Positions 27,540 through 35,933 of a stretch of DNA of 36,580 nt are shown here, piece after piece. Where the stretch lies: the NCBI GenBank assembly GCA_018262575.1, contig JAGSYU010000029.1, positions 1-36,580 on the forward strand, read 5' to 3'. Each line of letters opens with the position of its first letter. Within the stretch, counting starts at the first letter, position 1. This stretch comes from Pseudomonadota bacterium. GTDB taxonomy: Bacteria; Pseudomonadota; Alphaproteobacteria; Rhizobiales; Pleomorphomonadaceae. The position numbers and the translations under genes were made by a program. The notes under the pieces are model-generated. The model was not told the origin of the DNA. It searched no databases and worked only from the letters and a program-made list of their open reading frames with translations.

Positions 27540-28241
27540 ATGATCGATTTCACCGACAAGAAGGCCGTCGCCAAGGCTATCCAGTATACGAACGTCAGTT
27601 CCGACCTGACGCGCGATGGCATGGCCGCCCACCTCAAGACCTGCGTCGCCTATGGCTTCCAGGCGGCCATGATTGCGCCGTGCTTCGTCTCGTTCGCCAA
27701 GACGGTGCTGGCGGGCACTGGTATCAAGATCGCCTCGACCGTCAACTTTCCGACCGCCAATGACACGCTGGCGATGAAGATCGCCGTGCTGCGTCTGCTG
27801 GCCAAGGAAGGCGCCGACGAGCTGGACTTCCCACCCAATCCCGGCCTGCTGCTCGGCGGTCAGGAGAAGGAATATTTCGAAGAACTGCGCCAGATGGCCC
27901 ATGTCGCCCATGAGGAGGGCATGATCATCAAGTCGATGCTGGAATTCGGCTACATCACCACGCCGGAACTGCAGGCCAAGGCCGGCCGCTATTCGAGCGA
28001 AGCCGGCATCGACTGGGTGAAGCAGTCGAGCGGCTGGGGCAAGGGTGGCTGCGAGGCGATCGTCGAACACGTCAAGATCCTCAAGGCCAACGTCGAGCTG
28101 CCCTGCCGTGTCAAGGTCTCGGGCAAGGTCAATACCCGCGAGAAGATGCAGTCGCTGTTCGAGGCGGGCGCCGAACTGGTCGGGACCAGCTCCGGCCCGG
28201 CGATTGTCGATGGCGTGGTCGGCAATCCCAACGCCTATTGA
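27540..28241 (+). CDS. deoC: DeoC-family class I aldolase
   Basis: A 233-residue DeoC/LacD-superfamily aldolase. Residues matching the deoxyribose-phosphate aldolase triad are D96 (DELDF), Schiff-base K161 (WVKQSSGW) and K192 (RVKVSGKVN). The second motif is unusual: SGK where DERA has SGG. Usual DeoC cleaves 2-deoxyribose 5-phosphate to acetaldehyde and glyceraldehyde 3-phosphate. With a kinase and pyranase nearby, it could cleave the demethylated sugar phosphate. AGGAGGT precedes the ATG. Related aldolases (such as LsrF-like ones) act on other phosphates, so substrate is open. Confidence 0.8.
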   Translation: MIDFTDKKAVAKAIQYTNVSSDLTRDGMAAHLKTCVAYGFQAAMIAPCFVSFAKTVLAGTGIKIASTVNFPTANDTLAMKIAVLRLLAKEGADELDFPPNPGLLLGGQEKEYFEELRQMAHVAHEEGMIIKSMLEFGYITTPELQAKAGRYSSEAGIDWVKQSSGWGKGGCEAIVEHVKILKANVELPCRVKVSGKVNTREKMQSLFEAGAELVGTSSGPAIVDGVVGNPNAY

Positions 28242-28276
28242 TCCCGTCCGAACGGGGCGGCCAGGCGGTCCCACAC

Positions 28277-28310
28277 CCCGGGCGAAACAGCTCATCTCGT
28301 TTCGCTCGGG
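28277..28310 (+). terminator. Hairpin between the aldolase and the corrinoid activator
   Basis: CCCGGGCGAAAC pairs with GTTTCGCTCGGG (12 bp including one G-U) around a 10-nt loop. A smaller palindrome, CCCGT-CCGA-ACGGG, lies just before it at 28243-28256. No T-run follows. Likely a partial terminator or processing element. Confidence 0.5.
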
Positions 28311-28365
28311 AACCATTCCAGCCGGAGCGGCCAATCCGGACGCCGTTGCAACCACCGACGAGAGC

Positions 28366-30006
28366 ATGGCCACGCTTCACGCGATCACCTTCCAGCCGTC
28401 CGGACTTTCGGCAAGGACCGATGGCGGACAGTCGATACTGGTCCTCGCCCGCCAACTCGGCTTGGCTCTCGAGTCGACCTGTGGTGGCCGTGGAACCTGT
28501 CGATCGTGCGCCATCCGGCTCGAGGGGGAAGGCTTGCCCGCCCCTTCGCAGCATGATGGCGGCTTTACCGAGCAGGAAATGGCGGCCGGCTGGCGACGAG
28601 CCTGCAAGACCTTCCCGGTTGGCGACTGCACCGTGCATGTTCCACAGCACAGCGCCGCAGGCGACCTTTCCATCGGCAAGCGCGCCGCCGAAGATATGGT
28701 CCCCATCGAAATTCCGGTCTTGGTACCGACCGTGGACCAGTACTGGCGGCGAGGCGCGACCATCGTCGGACCGGTCACCGGCTCAACGGTCCTCGGGCTT
28801 GCCGTCGACCTCGGGACCACCAACCTCGCCGCAGCGCTCGTCGACATGACGTCGGGACAGGTGTTGCGCAGCAGGTCCCGCGTCAACCCGCAAACAGCTT
28901 TCGGTGGCGACATCATCAGCCGCCTCACGCATGCGCTCGGTGGTGCTGACCAGTACAGGGATCTGCAGAGCGCTGCCATCGATGGTATCGCCGCGCTCGC
29001 CACCGAGCTGACGGACGGCGATACACAACGCATCGGCGAGATCGCCGTTGTCGGCAATACCGTGATGCAGCACCTGCTGCTCGGCCTTGCCGTCGACGGC
29101 TTGGCGAGAGTGCCGTTCACACCGGCGACCAAAGCGGCGGTCGAGCAGCCGGCGGCCGATTTCGGTCTTGCGGTCGCACCGGGTGCACAGCTCTATTGTG
29201 CCCCGAGCGTTGCCGGCTTTGTCGGCGGCGACCACGTAGCCGCCCTGATCGACGTCCTTGCCGACCCGCCTGCCGGCACCTGGGCGCTGCTCGACATCGG
29301 TACCAACACGGAAATTTCGCTCCACGCCCATGGCAAGCTGACGAGCGTATCCTGCGCCTCCGGCCCGGCCTTCGAAGGCGGTGGAATCACCTGGGGTATG
29401 CGCGCAGCTCCGGGGGCAATTGAACGCGCCACCCTTGACGACGAGCTTCGCCTTTCCACCATCGGCGGGCGACCACCGATCGGCATCTGCGGCTCGGGCG
29501 CGTTATCGCTGGTTGCCGCGCTCCGGCGCTCCCAGATCGTCAACGCGCGCGGCCGGCTCGACAGGGATGGGCCTTGCGTGCGCGAGCGCCAGGGAAAGCG
29601 CGAGTTCGTCCTGAGCGACGGTCTTGACGCGGCAGCCCCGCCCCTCGTGTTCACCCAGACCGATATCCGCGCCATCCAGCTTGCCAAGGGGGCAATCCGC
29701 ACCGGTCTCGACGTCCTGCTGGTCGAAGCCGGACTCGCCACGCGAGACCTCGACCACATTCTTGTCGCCGGAGCCTTTGGCAGCTTCATCGACATCGACG
29801 ACGCGATCACCATTGGTCTCCTGCCCGATATGCCACGTCGGCGCATCGTCCAGGTCGGCAATGTCGCCGGCACAGGCGCCTGCCGGCTCGTTGCCTGCCT
29901 TAAGGCGCGGGCACGGGCGGCACGGCTTGCGACCGACATCCACTATCTCGAACTCGCCTCGTGGCCCGATTTTGACACCCTCTTCGCCTCGAACTGCCTC
30001 ATGTGA
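28366..30006 (+). CDS. Ferredoxin/ASKHA-domain corrinoid activation protein (RACo-like, DUF4445)
   Basis: A 546-residue protein. Residues 1-95 form a plant-type 2Fe-2S domain with Cys39, Cys45, Cys48 and Cys80. The rest is the DUF4445 ASKHA ATPase domain, with LGLAVDLGTTNLAAALVDM, ALLDIGTNTEISL and ILVAGAFGSFID. RACo-type proteins use ATP to reduce inactive Co(II) corrinoid back to Co(I). The start MATLHAIT (ATG 28366) is chosen because the ferredoxin domain begins there, although the frame is open much further upstream. It is a key sign that the corrinoid protein works in methyl transfer. Confidence 0.88.
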   Translation: MATLHAITFQPSGLSARTDGGQSILVLARQLGLALESTCGGRGTCRSCAIRLEGEGLPAPSQHDGGFTEQEMAAGWRRACKTFPVGDCTVHVPQHSAAGDLSIGKRAAEDMVPIEIPVLVPTVDQYWRRGATIVGPVTGSTVLGLAVDLGTTNLAAALVDMTSGQVLRSRSRVNPQTAFGGDIISRLTHALGGADQYRDLQSAAIDGIAALATELTDGDTQRIGEIAVVGNTVMQHLLLGLAVDGLARVPFTPATKAAVEQPAADFGLAVAPGAQLYCAPSVAGFVGGDHVAALIDVLADPPAGTWALLDIGTNTEISLHAHGKLTSVSCASGPAFEGGGITWGMRAAPGAIERATLDDELRLSTIGGRPPIGICGSGALSLVAALRRSQIVNARGRLDRDGPCVRERQGKREFVLSDGLDAAAPPLVFTQTDIRAIQLAKGAIRTGLDVLLVEAGLATRDLDHILVAGAFGSFIDIDDAITIGLLPDMPRRRIVQVGNVAGTGACRLVACLKARARAARLATDIHYLELASWPDFDTLFASNCLM

Positions 30007-30018
30007 CGGACGATTGCC

Positions 30019-30744
30019 ATGACACCCAAAGTCATCGCCTGCCAAGTCATGGTGAACGAACTCCGGTCGCTGATGCCGGAGGATTGGGCGTTCGAGAGCC
30101 TGGAGATCGGCCTGCACAACCGCCCTCGCCGTCTGCATACGGCGCTTCAGGCGGCCATCGACGCGGCCGACGGCCTCTATGATCCGATCTATCTCGGCTA
30201 CGGTCTCTGCGCTCAGGCGACCGTCGGCCTGTCGGCCCGCCATTCGCGACTGGTCCTGTTGCGCGCCGACGACTGCATCACGGTGTTTCTCGGCTCGCGC
30301 CAGGCCCGCAGCGATCTGCTGGCGAGCGATCCGGGCAGCTATTTCCTCACCCGCGGCTACATCGGCGACGGCACCGGCTCGGTGTTCGACGACTATCCGC
30401 GCCTCGAGAAGCGTTTCGGCCGGGAACGGGCAGCGGCGGTGATGCAGGACCTGCTCGGCCACTACAGAAAGCTCGTCTACATCACCATGCCCGGCGTCGA
30501 ACCGCCTGAGGACGACCGTCGTTATGCCCGCACTCACGCCGCGAATTTCGGGCTGGACTACGTCGAGATGGAAGGCAGCCTCGCACTTTTGAAGCAGATG
30601 GTGGAACATGACTGGAGCGGCGATGTCGTGATGGTTTCGCCCGGCCAGCCGGTGACGCTCGACATGATGATGGCGAGTCACCCGGCAACGTGCCAAAATC
30701 ATCCCGTCCGGACGGGCGCAACCGAACCGTCACCTGGCGACTGA
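30019..30744 (+). CDS. DUF1638-family protein
   Basis: A 241-residue protein matching the DUF1638 pattern: VIACQVMVNEL near the N-terminus, LGYGLCAQATVGL, VLLRADDCITVFLGSR, and FLTRGYI. The function is unknown; from memory the family often neighbours corrinoid methyltransferases and their activators, as here. The several conserved Cys (KVIACQ, YGLCAQ, DDCI) could bind metal or cobalamin, but this is speculation. It starts 12 bp after the activator and is probably co-transcribed. A 14-bp palindrome (CCCGTCC-GGACGGG, 30703-30716) lies in its last codons. Confidence 0.8.
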   Translation: MTPKVIACQVMVNELRSLMPEDWAFESLEIGLHNRPRRLHTALQAAIDAADGLYDPIYLGYGLCAQATVGLSARHSRLVLLRADDCITVFLGSRQARSDLLASDPGSYFLTRGYIGDGTGSVFDDYPRLEKRFGRERAAAVMQDLLGHYRKLVYITMPGVEPPEDDRRYARTHAANFGLDYVEMEGSLALLKQMVEHDWSGDVVMVSPGQPVTLDMMMASHPATCQNHPVRTGATEPSPGD

Positions 30745-30914
30745 ATTCTGGAGCGGCGGTGCCCCTGTTCAGGGCGGCACAACCGCATGAGGGAATACTT
30801 GTTCCCAAGGAGGGAAGTGAACCTGATGAAACATCCGGCGCGACCATAGGCTGCGCCGATCTGGACAAGCGGGCGATTGGCTTTCCCAACTCGCCCACAT
30901 GCTACCCAAGGTTT
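30745..30914 (+). other. Hairpin-rich leader before the cobalamin riboswitch
   Basis: Several possible stems follow one another: GCGG/CCGC enclosing TGCC-CCTG...CAGG-GC-GGCA near 30754-30786, GGGAA/TTCCC near 30791-30806, GGCGC/GCGCC around 30837-30857, and GGGCGA/TCGCCC around 30870-30895. I recognise no known riboswitch class here. It may include a terminator for the DUF1638 gene and the promoter for the B12 leader. Confidence 0.35.
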
Positions 30915-31092
30915 GAAGCGGTCCGTCGCGAGACGGGCAAAGGGAACAGCGGTGAGATCCGGCAACGAATCGAATCCGCGGCTACCCCCGTAACTGTGAA
31001 CGACGAGTCGGCTCCCACGAAGCCACTGATGGCCCAGCCATCGGGAAGGCGGGATACGACGATGACTCGTGAGCCAGGAGACCTGCCGCTTC
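30915..31092 (+). promoter_or_regulatory. Cobalamin riboswitch
   Basis: The conserved core is complete: AAAGGGAA..CGGTGAGATCC, the ACTGTGA segment, GCCACTG, CGGGAAGGC, GACGATGA and the B12 box GAGCCAGGAGACCTGCC. The outer P1 stem pairs GAAGCGG (30915-30921) with CCGCTTC (31086-31092). It lies about 200 bp upstream of btuB. Binding of a cobalamin is expected to shut down the vitamin B12 uptake genes downstream. Confidence 0.95.
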
Positions 31093-31233
31093 TGTCACTC
31101 CTGATCCCGATACGTGGGGTATTGGGTCACGGGATTCCGCGTGAGTGATGACGACAACGCCGTTCGCGACGCGGGATCGACCGATGGCCTTTGCTTGCCG
31201 ATCATCCGACCGCCGACCGACGGCTGTGATGGA

Positions 31234-31267
31234 CACCGCCTTCGCGTAGCTCGCGAAGGAGCCGGTG
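31234..31267 (+). promoter_or_regulatory. Expression-platform hairpin before btuB
   Basis: CCTTCGCG and CGCGAAGG form a perfect 8-bp stem, flanked by CACCG/CGGTG with a 3-nt bulge. It ends 14 bp before the GGAGGT ribosome-binding site of btuB. No T-run follows, so control of translation or Rho access seems more likely than intrinsic termination. The rest of 31093-31295 shows no gene. Confidence 0.45.
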
Positions 31268-31295
31268 CGACACTTGACGGCGGAGGTATGGGCGC

Positions 31296-33230
31296 GTGAC
31301 AAAGTCGGTCTTCAGGAAATCTTTTATAAACAACAAGATGCGGAACCATCGGCTCCGCTGTGTGGCGAGCTTTGCCGTGTTTGCCGCTGTGTTGCCATGG
31401 CAAGATGCACTGGCCGATGAGGCCGCAGCGCATGACCTCGGCATGGTCGTCTTCTCGGCGAACCGCACGCCAACGGAAGAAGCGGCGGTGGGGTCGGCGG
31501 TGACGACCATCACTCGCAAGGAGATTGACCGGAGCGGCGAGACAACGGTCCAGGGGCTGCTTGCCCGGATTCCCGGTCTCGGCTTCTCCCAAGCCGGTCC
31601 GGTCGGCTCGACGACGTCGATGCAGATGCGCGGCCTCGGCGCCCGCTACGTGCTCGTCCGGGTCGACGGCATCGACGTCTCCGACCCCACCCAGCCCCAG
31701 GCCGGACCAAATCTCGAGAACCTGCTGCTCGGCAACGTCGAGCGGATCGAGGTTTTGCGCGGCTCGCAATCGGCCCTCTACGGCGGGACAGCGGTTGCCG
31801 GCGTGATCGACATCACGACCCGCACCGCCGACGAGAAGGGGATACACCACACCGCGAGCGTCGGGGGCGGCTCCTACGGCACCGGGGTTGCCCGCTATGG
31901 CCTTTCCGCTGCCACCGATGCATTCGAAATGGCCGCTTCGTTCCAGCGCTTCCAAACGTCGGGATTCTCTTCCGCCGCCAGCGACAACGGCAACACCGAG
32001 ACCGACGGCTACGGCAACAGCACCGCGTCAGCTACCGCCAGTTATCGGGTCAACGAGGCGCTGCGCCTGTTCGCTGCCGCCCGCTACACCCGTCACGACA
32101 GCAAGTACGACGACTTCTCCTATGACGGAGCAACCGGCCTGGGCAGCCCTGTCGACGAAACCGGACCGACGCGGTTCCACACCATCGGCCGGGAGTTCGG
32201 AGCTCGGGTGGGGGCCGATTTCAGCCTGCTCGACGGTCGACTCAAGAGCACCTTCGCCATCCAGCACTACGATCTGGGGCGCGACGTCTACGATTCCTCT
32301 CCCGGTGAATACGATGGCCAGAGGACGAAGGTCGAGTATCTCGGCAACCTTGCCGTGACCGAGGCGATCGGCCTGTCCTTTGGCCTCGACTCCACCTTCG
32401 AAGGCGCCGAGACCACCGGTGGCGTCGACAACGACATGAGCAATACCGGCGTCTTCGCGCAAGGCTCGTGGAAGCCGGTGACCGACGTCACGCTGACGGC
32501 GGCGCTGCGGGACGATCACCACTCGACCTGGGGCGATCATCCGACCGGGCGCCTTACCGCCGCCTGGGAGGCGACCCAATCGACCAAGCTCAGGACGAGC
32601 TGGGGCACAGGCTTCCGGCCGCCGTCGCTGTACGAACTCTACGCGCCGTTCTACGGCAACTCCAACCTGAAGCCCGAAGAGAGCCGCAGTTTCGACGTCG
32701 GCATCGACCAGCAGGTCTGGGACAATCGTGGCCGCCTTTCGCTGACCTACTTCAACATCGATACCGACAACCTCATCAGCTACGACACGTCGACCTGGGC
32801 CTATACGCAGGTCGAGGGAACGTCGAACAGCCAGGGCATCGAACTGTCCGGCCGGTTGAAAGTGCTCGACAATCTGACACTTGACGCCGGCTACACGCTG
32901 ACCGAGGCGGTCGACGCGTCGGACAGCCGGCTCCTCAGGGTCCCTCGTCACAAGATCACGGCCGGCGCAACGCTCAAGGCCGACGAGCGCACGACCCTGA
33001 CGCTCCGGGGCACCTGGGTGGGCGACAGCGTCGATACCGACTATTCGGTGGGCACGGTACGCCAACTGCCGGACTACTTCCTGCTCGACGCTGGATTGAC
33101 CTGGGATTTGAGCGACACCGTTTCAATCTCGCTCACCGGCAAGAACCTGCTCGATGAAAACTACCAGACGATTTGGGGCTACGGCACGGCGGGACGTACG
33201 ATCTACGCCGAACTGACGGCCCACTACTGA
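31296..33230 (+). CDS. btuB: TonB-dependent outer-membrane cobalamin receptor
   Basis: A 644-residue TonB-dependent receptor. A GTG start is used, with GGAGGT 8 nt upstream. The signal peptide ends after ALA40, followed by a TonB-box-like DLGMVVFSA. The plug domain shows MQMRGLGARYVLVRVDGIDV and NVERIEVLRGSQSALYGGTAVAGVIDITT. A 22-strand-type barrel follows, with the usual GTGFRPPSLYELYAPFYGNSNLKPEES and the aromatic C-terminus TAHY. Its place right behind a B12 riboswitch and before a BtuFCD-like importer makes cobalamin or another corrinoid the substrate. Confidence 0.92.
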   Translation: MTKSVFRKSFINNKMRNHRLRCVASFAVFAAVLPWQDALADEAAAHDLGMVVFSANRTPTEEAAVGSAVTTITRKEIDRSGETTVQGLLARIPGLGFSQAGPVGSTTSMQMRGLGARYVLVRVDGIDVSDPTQPQAGPNLENLLLGNVERIEVLRGSQSALYGGTAVAGVIDITTRTADEKGIHHTASVGGGSYGTGVARYGLSAATDAFEMAASFQRFQTSGFSSAASDNGNTETDGYGNSTASATASYRVNEALRLFAAARYTRHDSKYDDFSYDGATGLGSPVDETGPTRFHTIGREFGARVGADFSLLDGRLKSTFAIQHYDLGRDVYDSSPGEYDGQRTKVEYLGNLAVTEAIGLSFGLDSTFEGAETTGGVDNDMSNTGVFAQGSWKPVTDVTLTAALRDDHHSTWGDHPTGRLTAAWEATQSTKLRTSWGTGFRPPSLYELYAPFYGNSNLKPEESRSFDVGIDQQVWDNRGRLSLTYFNIDTDNLISYDTSTWAYTQVEGTSNSQGIELSGRLKVLDNLTLDAGYTLTEAVDASDSRLLRVPRHKITAGATLKADERTTLTLRGTWVGDSVDTDYSVGTVRQLPDYFLLDAGLTWDLSDTVSISLTGKNLLDENYQTIWGYGTAGRTIYAELTAHY

Positions 33231-33232
33231 GA

Positions 33233-34150
33233 ATGGCGGCGATGAACAGGACAACGACGAGACGACATCCACCGGACAGGCGAACCTGGCCGTTCATCAC
33301 ACGCGCCATCGTCACCGCGCTCGTTGCGGTTATGGGGCCGGCCTGGGCCGAAGAGGCGCCCGGTCGGGTTGTGTCGATCAATCTCTGCACAGACCAACTG
33401 GCCATGGCGATCGCCCGTCCAGGACAGCTCGTATCGGTGTCGCGCTTCGCCCGCGATGCCGCCTTGTCCAACCTGTCCGACGCGGCCGCCGTCCTGCCGG
33501 TCAACGACGGCCGTGCCGAGGAGATCGTCCCCCTGACACCCGACATCGTGCTGGCCGGCAGCTTTAGCTCGCGGGCAACCGTCGACTTGCTCCGCCGGCT
33601 GGGACTACGGGTCGAGGAGTTCGCCCCGGCGAATTCCTTCGCCGAGATCCGCGAGGACATCACACGAATGGGCCGTTTGCTCGGCCGATCGGAGCAGGCT
33701 GACGAGCTCGTCCACCAGTTCGATGACCGCCTCGCTACCTTGCGCAAGGATGCGGCACCATCTGGCCGGAAGCCGGTCGCCGTCGTCTACCATATCGGCA
33801 ACGGCACCGATGGCCGAGGGACGCTCGCCGACGAAATCCTGACGACGGCAGGCTGGGACAATCTCGCCGCCAACCTCGGCATCGGCACCTACGGCGCCCT
33901 GCCGCTCGAGACCCTGGTGGCCAACCAGCCCGACCTCGTGCTGGTTGGCGGCGCCGAAGCCGGTTGGTCGACCAAGGCGGTCCCCAACGCCCGCCATCCA
34001 GCCATCATGGCGGCCACCAACGGCGGCGACCGTCTGATGGTGCTGTCCGATCGCTCGACCATCTGCGGTACACCATTCGTCGTCGACGCCGTCGCCCGTC
34101 TCGTCGACGAGCGTCACAGGCTGGCGGCCAGTCGAGGAGCCGCGCGATGA
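33233..34150 (+). CDS. btuF: Periplasmic corrinoid-binding protein (BtuF/FepB type)
   Basis: About 305 residues with a Sec signal peptide (cleavage near AWA39). The helical-backbone binding-protein fold is shown by RVVSINLCTDQLAMAI, LTPDIVLAGSFSSRATVDLLRRLG and ANQPDLVLVGGAE. It would carry cobalamin or a related corrinoid from BtuB to the inner-membrane importer. ATG 33233 and ATG 33242 are both possible starts; neither has a strong site, and coupling to btuB, which ends 2 bp earlier, is likely. The stop overlaps the permease start by 4 bp. Confidence 0.85.
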   Translation: MAAMNRTTTRRHPPDRRTWPFITRAIVTALVAVMGPAWAEEAPGRVVSINLCTDQLAMAIARPGQLVSVSRFARDAALSNLSDAAAVLPVNDGRAEEIVPLTPDIVLAGSFSSRATVDLLRRLGLRVEEFAPANSFAEIREDITRMGRLLGRSEQADELVHQFDDRLATLRKDAAPSGRKPVAVVYHIGNGTDGRGTLADEILTTAGWDNLAANLGIGTYGALPLETLVANQPDLVLVGGAEAGWSTKAVPNARHPAIMAATNGGDRLMVLSDRSTICGTPFVVDAVARLVDERHRLAASRGAAR

Positions 34151-35145
34151 GCCGTCTGTCCTTTCCGGCACTCCTCGCCCTGCTCGCCATCCTGGTGGCG
34201 GCTTTGTTCGTCGGCTCTCTGCTCATCGGTCCGTCGGATCTCGGCATCGGCCGCGCGCTCGCCGCCCTGTTCGTCGACGATGGCGCCGCAACCCTGGTCA
34301 TGCGAGAGATCCGTCTTCCAAGAGCCATCCTCGGTGTTTGCGTCGGCGCGACGCTCGGTCTCTCCGGCGCCGTGCTGCAGGGCTGGTTGCGCAATCCGCT
34401 CGCCGACGCTGGCGTTCTCGGCATCGGCTCCAGCGCCGCTCTCGGCGCCGTTGTCGCCATCGTCAGCGGCCTCGCCTATCTATCACCGCTGGCGCTGCCG
34501 CTGTCGGCCCTCGCGGGAGCCGGGCTCGCCGCCATTCTCGTCTTCGCCCTGGCCGGGCGTGGCGAAGGCGGCGACAGCCTGATCCTCGCTGGTGTCGCCG
34601 TGGCCAGCCTGACGTCGGCGCTCACAGCGCTGACGCTCAATCTGTCGGCCAACCCGTTCGCCACTCTGGAGATCGTCTTCTGGACCATGGGGTCGCTCGG
34701 CGACCGGTCGCTCGACCACGTCGCCCTCGCCCTGCCGTTCATGGCGATTGGCTGGCTGCTGCTCGCCGGCGTCGGTCGTTCGCTTGACGCGATGACCCTC
34801 GGCGCGGAAACCGCATCGAGCCTCGGCCTGCGCCTCGGCCGGATCCGTGCCATCATCCTGTTTTCGACGGCCGCCGCCGTCGGCGGAGCGACGGCCGTCA
34901 CGGGTGTCGTCGGCTTCGTCGGACTTGTCGTCCCGCACGTGTTGCGGCCGCTGGTCGGTTCCCGGCCGAGCCGTCTGATGGCGGCGAGCGCGCTCGGCGG
35001 CGCAGCCCTTCTGACCATGGCCGACCTTACCGTCCGTCTGATCTTGCCCAGCCGAGACTTGAAGCTCGGCGTCGTCACGGCGATCGTCGGGGCGCCGTTC
35101 TTCTTCCGTCTCATTCTCCATGAACGTCGGAGGCTGATGCGATGA
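34147..35145 (+). CDS. btuC: Corrinoid ABC transporter permease (BtuC/FecCD family)
   Basis: A 332-residue membrane protein of the FecCD family with about ten hydrophobic helices. Signature stretches are MREIRLPRAILGVCVGATLGLSGAVLQGWLRNPLADAGVLGI and VGFVGLVVPHVLRPLVG. It overlaps genes on both sides by 4 bp. FecCD also includes siderophore permeases, but the riboswitch and cbiZ fix the corrinoid role. Confidence 0.88.
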   Translation: MSRLSFPALLALLAILVAALFVGSLLIGPSDLGIGRALAALFVDDGAATLVMREIRLPRAILGVCVGATLGLSGAVLQGWLRNPLADAGVLGIGSSAALGAVVAIVSGLAYLSPLALPLSALAGAGLAAILVFALAGRGEGGDSLILAGVAVASLTSALTALTLNLSANPFATLEIVFWTMGSLGDRSLDHVALALPFMAIGWLLLAGVGRSLDAMTLGAETASSLGLRLGRIRAIILFSTAAAVGGATAVTGVVGFVGLVVPHVLRPLVGSRPSRLMAASALGGAALLTMADLTVRLILPSRDLKLGVVTAIVGAPFFFRLILHERRRLMR

Positions 35146-35933
35146 TTCTGACAGCGCATGACCTTGTCGTCCGGTTGGGTGACCGAACGATCCTGCATGG
35201 GGTCGATCTCCGCCTGGAGACCGGCGAGTTCGTCGGACTGATCGGGCCAAACGGGGCCGGTAAATCGACGCTGCTGCGGGCTCTGGCCGGTACTCTGCCA
35301 CGCCGTGGCACCCTGGTTCTCGAGGACCGGCCGCTTGCCGGCTATTCCGTTCGCGAACGGGCCCGCCGGATCGGCTATCTCGCCCAGGATCGCCACGTCG
35401 CCTGGCCACTGACCGTAACCGAGGTTGTCGGCCTTGGTCGACTGCCTCATCGCGCACCGTTTTCCCGGGAAAGCGATGCCGACCGTCTGGCGGTGGCGCG
35501 GGCACTTCGCATCACGCGCCTCGAAGACCTTGCCGGCCGGCGCGCCGATGCACTGTCCGGCGGCGAGGTCGCCCGCATGCTGCTCGCGCGCCTCATCGCC
35601 CAGGAGACGCCTGTCCTGCTGGCCGACGAGCCGGTCGCCGGCCTCGATCCGGCCCATCAGTTGGCAACCATGCAGGTCTTCGCCGATTTCGCCCGAGCCG
35701 GACACACCGTGTTCGCCTCTCTCCACGATCTGACGCTGGCAGCGCGCTGGTGCCATCGATTGGTCTTGATGGCTGGCGGCCGAATCGTGGCTCAAGGGCC
35801 ACCGGAGACGGTGCTGACCCCCGAACGTATCGCCGAAATCTATGGCATCGAGGCGCGGGTCGACCGCAACGCTGACGGATTGATCGTTGTGCCGCTGCGC
35901 CTCGTCGGGCATCACCACAAGGAGGCGACGTGA
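35142..35933 (+). CDS. btuD: Corrinoid ABC transporter ATPase (BtuD type)
   Basis: A 263-residue ATPase with Walker A GPNGAGKS (35-42), Q-loop YLAQDRHVAWPLTVTEVV, signature ALSGGEVARMLLARL, Walker B VLLADEPVAGLD and the H-loop SLHD. It drives the BtuFC importer. The C-terminus has a short HHH cluster (GHHHKEAT). Its TGA shares a base with the next ATG, so cbiZ is coupled to it. Confidence 0.88.
   Translation: MILTAHDLVVRLGDRTILHGVDLRLETGEFVGLIGPNGAGKSTLLRALAGTLPRRGTLVLEDRPLAGYSVRERARRIGYLAQDRHVAWPLTVTEVVGLGRLPHRAPFSRESDADRLAVARALRITRLEDLAGRRADALSGGEVARMLLARLIAQETPVLLADEPVAGLDPAHQLATMQVFADFARAGHTVFASLHDLTLAARWCHRLVLMAGGRIVAQGPPETVLTPERIAEIYGIEARVDRNADGLIVVPLRLVGHHHKEAT

Noticed and set aside
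27540-28241. LsrF-type role in autoinducer-2 processing for the DeoC-family protein
   Set aside because: No LsrK, LsrG or LsrB-like genes accompany it; the kinase nearby is PfkB type, not FGGY type.
30690-31148. Plus-strand open frame of 152 codons across the B12 leader
   Set aside because: It covers the conserved riboswitch core, and its sequence is explained by that RNA.
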